From the NCBI GenBank assembly GCA_031290955.1, contig JAISLJ010000067.1, positions 1 through 18,220 on the forward strand: DNA of 18,220 nt, in the 5' to 3' direction. Below, one piece after another: positions 14,334 to 18,220 of the stretch. This stretch comes from Zoogloeaceae bacterium. GTDB taxonomy: Bacteria; Pseudomonadota; Gammaproteobacteria; Burkholderiales; Rhodocyclaceae. How positions within the stretch are numbered: position 1 is the stretch's first letter; every line of letters starts with the position of its first letter. Made by a program: the position numbers and the translations under genes. The notes beneath the pieces were generated by a model. That model was given only the letters and a program-made list of their open reading frames with translations, was not told the DNA's origin and did no database searches.

Positions 14334-15998
14334 ATGAAAATCAGCTTCAGGATCAGCCTTCTCACATGGCTTTCGTTGGGAGCCTTGGCCTTCGTGGGGG
14401 TGTTGGGATGGTACAACACAAGGAACTCTACCAATGCCGTTGAGGGCTTGGATACCGACACCATTCCCAAACTGGAAGCCGTGCTCCAGTTTCGCGTCCA
14501 GGTCAACAACATGGTGCGCCGCATGTACGAGGCAGGAAGCAAGAACTCTTTTCCCTATGATGAACAAATTAAGGAGCTAACCCGCTCGCTCTCGCGGATG
14601 AAGGATGCCGACACCGAGGCGCAAAAATGGTACAAAACCTATGATGAATACAAAAAATTCCCGGAAGCGCAAAAGGTATGGGAGGATATTCGGCCGATTT
14701 GGCCTGCCTGGTCACGGAATCTGGGCGCAGACCTGATCCGCGCACTGGAAGATGCGCTCAATTCCCCAACGCCGGAAAAACTGAATGCCTTTTACGCGCG
14801 GGTTGACCAGACGGGTCTTGCCAATCGGGATGCGACCAGCACAATGGGCGCGAAGCTGATAGAACTGGTGGAAGTCAATGACAAGGTGCGCCACGAACTC
14901 ATCCAGAAATTCGAGAACCATGCAGAGGTGAGCATGTGGATCCAGATTGGGGTCACGGTTGTGTCCGTTTTGACCATCTTCTATTTGGGCCGCGCCTCCC
15001 GCAAGGCCATCGTGGTGCCGGTTGAACAGGTGCGCGACACGGTGCAGCGCGTGGAGCGGGAAAACGACCTGCGCCTTACCGTGGACTATCGTTCCGATGA
15101 TGAAGTCGGGCAAATGGTTACCGCCTTCAACGCCATGATGAAACGCTTGCAAGCCTCTTTCACAGACATCCAGAAACGGGTGCGGGACGTAAACGGCGCG
15201 GTGGAATCCTTGAACACTGCCGCGCAGCAGGTGGCGACCAGTTCCGCCAGCCAGTCGAGTTCCACCTCGGCGATGGCGGCCTCGGTCGAGGAAATGACCG
15301 TTTCCATCAACACCGTGGCCTCCAGCGCGGGCGACGCGCAGGCAATGGCGCAACATGCGGGCGAGGTCTCCGACGAAGGCGGCCAGATCATCGAGCGTAC
15401 TGCTGGCGAAATGGGCGCGATTGCCGAAACCGTGGCGCAAGCTTCCGGCGTCATCCAGGCGCTGGGCAATGATTCGCAGCAAATTTCCTCGGTGGTGCAG
15501 GTCATCAAGGAAGTTGCCGACCAGACCAATCTCCTCGCCTTGAACGCCGCCATCGCGGGGGCGCGCGCCGGGGAGCAGGGACGCGGCTTCGCGGTGGTAG
15601 CCGACGAAGTGCGCAAACTCGCCGAGCGCACCGCGCAATCCACCGGCGACATCAGCAAGATGATCGGCAAGATCCAGGAATCCGCCAAGGAAGCCGTGGA
15701 GGAAATGGAGCGCGTTGTAAAGCAGGTGGAATCCGGTCAGACCCTGGCGCAACACGCGGGTGAGCGGATGGCCGAGATTCGGGAAGAGGCGAACAAGGTC
15801 TCCGAGGCCGTGACCGAAATTTCCAACGCCCTGAAGGAACAAAGCCAAGCCAGCCAAGACATTGCCCGGCATGTGGAATCCATCGCCCAGATGACCGACG
15901 AAAACAACGCCGCCGCCGAGGAAACCGCCTCCGGCGCGCAACGCCTCAACCACCTGGCCGATGAAGTCAGCAAGACACTGGGGCAGTTCAAGGTCTGA
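14334..15998 (+). CDS. Methyl-accepting chemotaxis protein with altered tip
   Basis: A 554-residue membrane receptor. Order: transmembrane helix 1 (about residues 8-27), a periplasmic helical sensor region of about 170 residues (four-helix-bundle type by length and composition), transmembrane helix 2 (about 201-219), HAMP domain (about 220-275, with DDEVGQMVTAFNAMMKRLQ), then a long coiled-coil signalling domain. The hairpin tip reads DQTNLLALNAAIAGARAGEQ; most receptors have AAIEAARAGE, so Glu and Ala are replaced by Ala408 and Gly409. The rest of the tip (GRGFAVVADEVRKLAERT) is canonical, as are the methylation-helix-like stretches. There is no C-terminal NWETF-type CheR tether. Start ATG 14334 has AGGAG 6 bases upstream. 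No other chemotaxis genes are near, so it is an orphan receptor; the ligand cannot be read. Confidence 0.95.
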   Translation: MKISFRISLLTWLSLGALAFVGVLGWYNTRNSTNAVEGLDTDTIPKLEAVLQFRVQVNNMVRRMYEAGSKNSFPYDEQIKELTRSLSRMKDADTEAQKWYKTYDEYKKFPEAQKVWEDIRPIWPAWSRNLGADLIRALEDALNSPTPEKLNAFYARVDQTGLANRDATSTMGAKLIELVEVNDKVRHELIQKFENHAEVSMWIQIGVTVVSVLTIFYLGRASRKAIVVPVEQVRDTVQRVERENDLRLTVDYRSDDEVGQMVTAFNAMMKRLQASFTDIQKRVRDVNGAVESLNTAAQQVATSSASQSSSTSAMAASVEEMTVSINTVASSAGDAQAMAQHAGEVSDEGGQIIERTAGEMGAIAETVAQASGVIQALGNDSQQISSVVQVIKEVADQTNLLALNAAIAGARAGEQGRGFAVVADEVRKLAERTAQSTGDISKMIGKIQESAKEAVEEMERVVKQVESGQTLAQHAGERMAEIREEANKVSEAVTEISNALKEQSQASQDIARHVESIAQMTDENNAAAEETASGAQRLNHLADEVSKTLGQFKV

Positions 15999-16332
15999 GT
16001 TCCCGCAGGCATGTGTCTTGGCAGACGGCAATTGCCCTTCGGGTACTTGACGGGATAAGTGCATCCAGAATAACGGGAATTGGGGGAAATCCATCCGATT
16101 CCCGGCCTTCCAAGGCGATGTTTCCAACGAAAACCTCTCGTTTATGCCTTGTACGTATTGTTTGCCTCGATTTTTGTCCGATTCGCCTCGATTTGCCAGT
16201 TCGTTCAGCGTTTCCTTCGTTGCACTCCTTCGATAAGAACGGAAACTTCTTCTTCAACATCTTTGCCGATGTCTTCTATTTTTGCTGAGTAAATCATTTG
16301 ATTCCTCTTGTCGTTTCGGAGGGGAAGAATGT
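15999..16332. other. 334-bp AT-richer stretch between the receptor gene and xerD
   Basis: No gene of normal length and no clear terminator. It contains a direct repeat GCCTCGATTT (16164-16173 and 16185-16194) and a possible 30-codon minus-strand ORF (16205-16297). Convergent transcription from the receptor gene and xerD would meet on its left or right border. Confidence 0.5.
16205..16297 (-). CDS. Possible 30-residue small protein after xerD
   Basis: ATG 16297 is preceded by AAGAGG with 6 bases between, 35 bp after the xerD stop on the same strand. The product (begins MIYSAKIEDIGKDVEEEVSV, ends in EGVQRRKR) is acidic in the middle and basic at the end, as a short helix might be. Directly after the TGA the same frame continues open for 20 codons (with an IEANRTKIEANN stretch), so it may be a remnant broken by a stop. 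I recognise no family, and chance is not excluded. Confidence 0.25.
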   Translation of the reverse strand: MIYSAKIEDIGKDVEEEVSVLIEGVQRRKR

Positions 16333-17265
16333 TCAGGCGCGTGGGTGGTGATCCTTGTGGAGCTTTTTCAGGCGTTCGCGGGCGACGTGGGTATAGATTT
16401 GCGTGGTGGTGATGCTGGCATGGCCCAGGAGCATCTGCACCACGCGCAAATCCGCGCCGTGGTTGATGAGGTGGGTGGCAAACGCATGGCGCAGCACATG
16501 CGGGGAAAGCTTTTCCCGCGCAATGCCCGCCAGCGTGGCATGGCCCTTGATGCGCGTCCAGAACATCTGCCGGGTCATGGCGGCGGCGCGGGCAGTGACG
16601 AATACCGCGTCGCAGGGCCGTCCCTTCAGGAGTGCGCAACGCCCTTCGGCAATGTAGCGCCGCAACCAGTCCAGCGCCTCTTCGCCCAGAGGCACCAGAC
16701 GCTCCTTGCTGCCCTTGCCCATCACGCGCACGATGCCATCATCGAAATGGACTTCGTGGAGCCGCAGGCCCACGAGTTCGGAGACGCGCAGGCCCGTGGC
16801 ATAGAGGGTCTCCAGCATGGCGCGGTCGCGCAGACCCAGGGGCGTTCCCGTGTCTGGCGCGGCGAGGAGATGTTCGACTTGCGTCTCCGAGAGCGTCCTG
16901 GGCAGCCGTTCCGGAAGCACGGGGCGGCCCAGGTCGCTGGTAGGGTCGATGCTCGCCTGCCCGCGCAGGAGCCGCCAGCGGTAGAAACGGCGCAGACTGG
17001 AGAGAAAACGGGCCTGCGAACTCGCCCGCTTTGTCTGGGAAAGCCAGGCGATGAACGCCTTCAGGTCGGCTTCCTGCGCCTCGACCAGGGCGGGACGTGC
17101 TTCCCCGGCCAGCCAGCGCGAGAGCGTGGCGAGATCGGCGCGATAGCTCTGGAGCGTTGTTCGGGCAAGGCCGTCTTCCAGCCACAGGGCATCGCAGAAG
17201 ATGTCGATTTCCGCCGCGTCCCCCGGTGGCGGGAGGCGCTCAGGGGCGCGTTGCTGCGGTTTCAT
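16333..17265 (-). CDS. xerD: Site-specific tyrosine recombinase XerD
   Basis: With XerC it resolves chromosome dimers at dif under FtsK control. The 310-residue protein has an N-terminal SAM-like core-binding domain (about 15-105) and a C-terminal catalytic domain with the full set of residues: Arg160 (ATGLRVSEL), Lys184 in GKGSKERLVPLG, His256 and Arg259 (SPHVLRHAFATHLINHGADL), His282 (LLGHASITTTQIYTHV) and nucleophile Tyr291. The sequence LINHGADLRVVQMLLGHASI favours XerD over XerC. ATG 17265 lies inside the end of ogt, overlapping it by 26 bp; no good ribosome site precedes it, which fits translational coupling. No terminator is evident after the stop. Confidence 0.95.
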   Translation of the reverse strand: MKPQQRAPERLPPPGDAAEIDIFCDALWLEDGLARTTLQSYRADLATLSRWLAGEARPALVEAQEADLKAFIAWLSQTKRASSQARFLSSLRRFYRWRLLRGQASIDPTSDLGRPVLPERLPRTLSETQVEHLLAAPDTGTPLGLRDRAMLETLYATGLRVSELVGLRLHEVHFDDGIVRVMGKGSKERLVPLGEEALDWLRRYIAEGRCALLKGRPCDAVFVTARAAAMTRQMFWTRIKGHATLAGIAREKLSPHVLRHAFATHLINHGADLRVVQMLLGHASITTTQIYTHVARERLKKLHKDHHPRA

Positions 17266-17740
17266 GGGCGAGGAGCCAACGCTTGATGTCCAGGAGAAAG
17301 CCGCCGCGCTTCCGGCTGAAGCCGCCCAGCCCGCCATCCCTGGCCACCACCCGGTGACAAGGCACGAGCACCGGCAGGGGATTCGCTCCGCAAGCGCCGC
17401 CCACGGGACGCGGCGCGCTCTCCAGCATGCGGGCCAGCGCCCCGTAGGTGCGCGTTTCTCCCAAGGGAATGGCGCGAATCTGCGCCCAGACCCGCTGCTG
17501 GAAGGGGCTGCCGCGCATGCGCATGGGCAGGTCGAAGCGGCAACGCGCGTCACCAAGCCAAGCCGCCAACTGCTGCGCCGCCTCGCGGGCCAACGGCAAG
17601 ACCGGCGCGCGCTCCGCGCAGGGTTCGAGGAAACGAATCTCCGTCACCGCCCCGGCCTCGCAACGCAGCCCCAAGCAAAAACCCGGCGCGCCGAGAATGG
17701 CGTCGAAGCCATCTGTTGCTTCTTGTGTTTGTGGTTCCAT
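17240..17740 (-). CDS. ogt: Methylated-DNA--protein-cysteine methyltransferase (Ogt/MGMT)
   Basis: A suicide repair protein that takes alkyl groups from O6-alkylguanine onto its own cysteine. The 166-residue protein has a short N-terminal domain (residues about 10-75), the DNA-binding helix-turn-helix part with SPFQQRVWAQIRAIPLGETR, a TYGALARML segment, the RPVGGACGANPLPVLVPCHR stretch with the acceptor Cys128 in PCHRVV, and the end GGFLLDIKRWLLAHE. The start is ATG 17740; a GTG at 17779 is in frame with a weak ribosome site and would add 13 residues. The stop overlaps xerD by 26 bp, so the two are co-transcribed. The name ogt rests on the family, without a test against ada-type paralogues. 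Confidence 0.93.
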   Translation of the reverse strand: MEPQTQEATDGFDAILGAPGFCLGLRCEAGAVTEIRFLEPCAERAPVLPLAREAAQQLAAWLGDARCRFDLPMRMRGSPFQQRVWAQIRAIPLGETRTYGALARMLESAPRPVGGACGANPLPVLVPCHRVVARDGGLGGFSRKRGGFLLDIKRWLLAHETAATRP

Positions 17741-18020
17741 ATTTGTCGCATCCCGGTTGATATCCGGCAAGTCTTCCACGCCTTTTTCATCTACGCCATA
17801 ATTTCCGCCCCCTGTCTTCGGCGTGGTGCGCGCCGGACTGAAGGGTATGGCTCATGTGCTTCATTCCTTTGTGTGATGGGATCCAATCACTGACCATAGA
17901 ATACCTTCTGCACGGAATAAAGGCCAGCTACGGAGCGGAATATGTAGCGAGCTTCCTATCTGTCCGCATCTGTAGCGAGCTATCTGTCCGGTCGTCATAG
18001 TCACCTGAAGGAGGTGGCGA
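17741..18020. other. Intergenic region between ogt and a transposase gene
   Basis: It should hold the ogt-xerD promoter (on the minus strand), but I see no convincing -35/-10 pair. Its right part contains direct repeats at 17943-17966 and 17971-17990, which probably belong to the insertion sequence end. Confidence 0.4.
17943..17990. repeat. Two direct repeats at the probable insertion-sequence end
   Basis: Copies at 17943-17966 and 17971-17990 differ only by a 4-base insertion (TCCT) in the first. The shared words are TGTAGCGAGCT and ATCTGTCCG, separated by 4 bases between copies (CATC). Confidence 0.75.
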
Positions 18021-18220
18021 ATGAGACAGGCAGAGTTGTTACAGGAGATACGGAAGATGAGGTTCGAAGAGGCCTGCGAAGGCTGGAATGGTGGTCGGCT
18101 GACGCAGGAAGAGGCGGCGCGGCTGTTGGGGATGTGCGAACGCACATTCCGTCGTTATCTTTCGCGGTTCGAGGAGGATGGCCAGGAAGGGCTGACGGAT
18201 CGTCGGCTGGGAAGCAGGAA
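18021..18220 (+). CDS. Transposase N-terminus, ISNCY-like (incomplete)
   Basis: The frame is open to the window edge, 66 codons. It begins MRQAELLQEIRKMRFEEACE and contains RLTQEEAARLLGMCERTFRR (about residues 26-45), a helix-turn-helix, then RYLSRFEEDGQEGLTDRR. This wording matches transposases I know as ISNCY-type; the catalytic domain is not in the window, so the family is a recollection-based call. The ribosome site AAGGAGGT lies about 6 bases before ATG 18021. Whether the gene is intact cannot be seen. Confidence 0.75.
   Translation, partial: MRQAELLQEIRKMRFEEACEGWNGGRLTQEEAARLLGMCERTFRRYLSRFEEDGQEGLTDRRLGSR

Larger units (their letters stand above)
17943..18220 (+). mobile_element. Left end of an insertion sequence, cut by the window edge
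   Basis: A transposase-like gene begins at 18021 with a very good ribosome site. Upstream stands a direct repeat: TGTAGCGAGCT, four bases (TCCT), ATCTGTCCG at 17943-17966, then TGTAGCGAGCTATCTGTCCG at 17971-17990. Such subterminal repeats are usual transposase-binding sites. The exact left boundary is a guess; the right end, terminal inverted repeat and target duplication are outside the window. Confidence 0.5.

Noticed and set aside
14712..16127. 471-codon minus-strand frame opposite the chemotaxis receptor
   Set aside because: Antisense shadow; low-complexity His/Gly/Leu composition typical of complementary frames of coiled-coil genes.
15988..16260. Frames of about 90 codons on both strands after the receptor gene
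   Set aside because: No ribosome site, unnatural composition, and they overlap the receptor's end.
16282..17286. 334-codon plus-strand frame opposite xerD
   Set aside because: Antisense to a recombinase with all catalytic residues; no ribosome site.

Overview
The window looks like a chromosomal segment of a Gram-negative proteobacterium with GC-rich coding DNA. The best fit is a Betaproteobacterium of the Rhodocyclales/Nitrosomonadales kind. The argument is the gene order hfq-hflX-hflK-hflC-DUF2065-hisZ-purA, which is typical of Beta- and some Gammaproteobacteria, together with the wording of ZapE, HflK and Hfq. This assignment is inferred from gene content; no database was searched.

Layout. 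(1) Positions 1-906: an AT-richer accessory patch with one credible small exported protein (364-906), preceded by two weak ORFs that overlap it and each other by ATGA. (2) 907-1332: no gene; a palindromic 'CATTGCGAG' repeat plus a TCC-triloop hairpin. (3) 1333-1749 (-): a small two-helix membrane protein of unknown function. Its 3' end and flank are duplicated just upstream of its promoter, which looks like the last remnant of a deleted tandem paralogue. (4) zapE (-) and, divergent from it, a membrane-anchored WG-repeat protein (+). Between them lies a 70-bp array of 10-bp phased units. (5) The conserved core: hfq, hflX, hflK-hflC-DUF2065-hisZ (three ATGA couplings), purA. (6) An exported protein of unknown function and an HDOD-domain protein (+). 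(7) 13020-13400: a second copy of the palindromic element and two more TCC-triloop hairpins, then the terminator of the next gene. (8) A Bax-inhibitor-1/YccA family membrane protein (-) and a divergent methyl-accepting chemotaxis protein (+). Their intergenic region holds a roughly 28-bp stem inverted repeat and a 12-bp perfect palindrome. (9) xerD and ogt (-), overlapping by 26 bp. (10) The window ends inside a transposase gene that resembles ISNCY-type elements.

How the genes fit together. The core block joins RNA-chaperone regulation (Hfq), ribosome-rescue GTPase activity (HflX), FtsH protease control (HflK/HflC), histidine biosynthesis control (HisZ) and AMP synthesis (PurA). ZapE and XerD act in division and chromosome-dimer resolution, Ogt in DNA alkylation repair.

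I found no CRISPR array, tRNA, rRNA or obvious defence operon. The most unusual material is non-coding: the phased 10-bp array, the TCC-triloop hairpins tied to CATTGCGAG palindromes, the long inverted repeat before the chemotaxis gene, and a two-tier hairpin that appears at two places. Among proteins, the chemotaxis receptor is notable because its otherwise invariant signalling tip has a Glu replaced by Ala.
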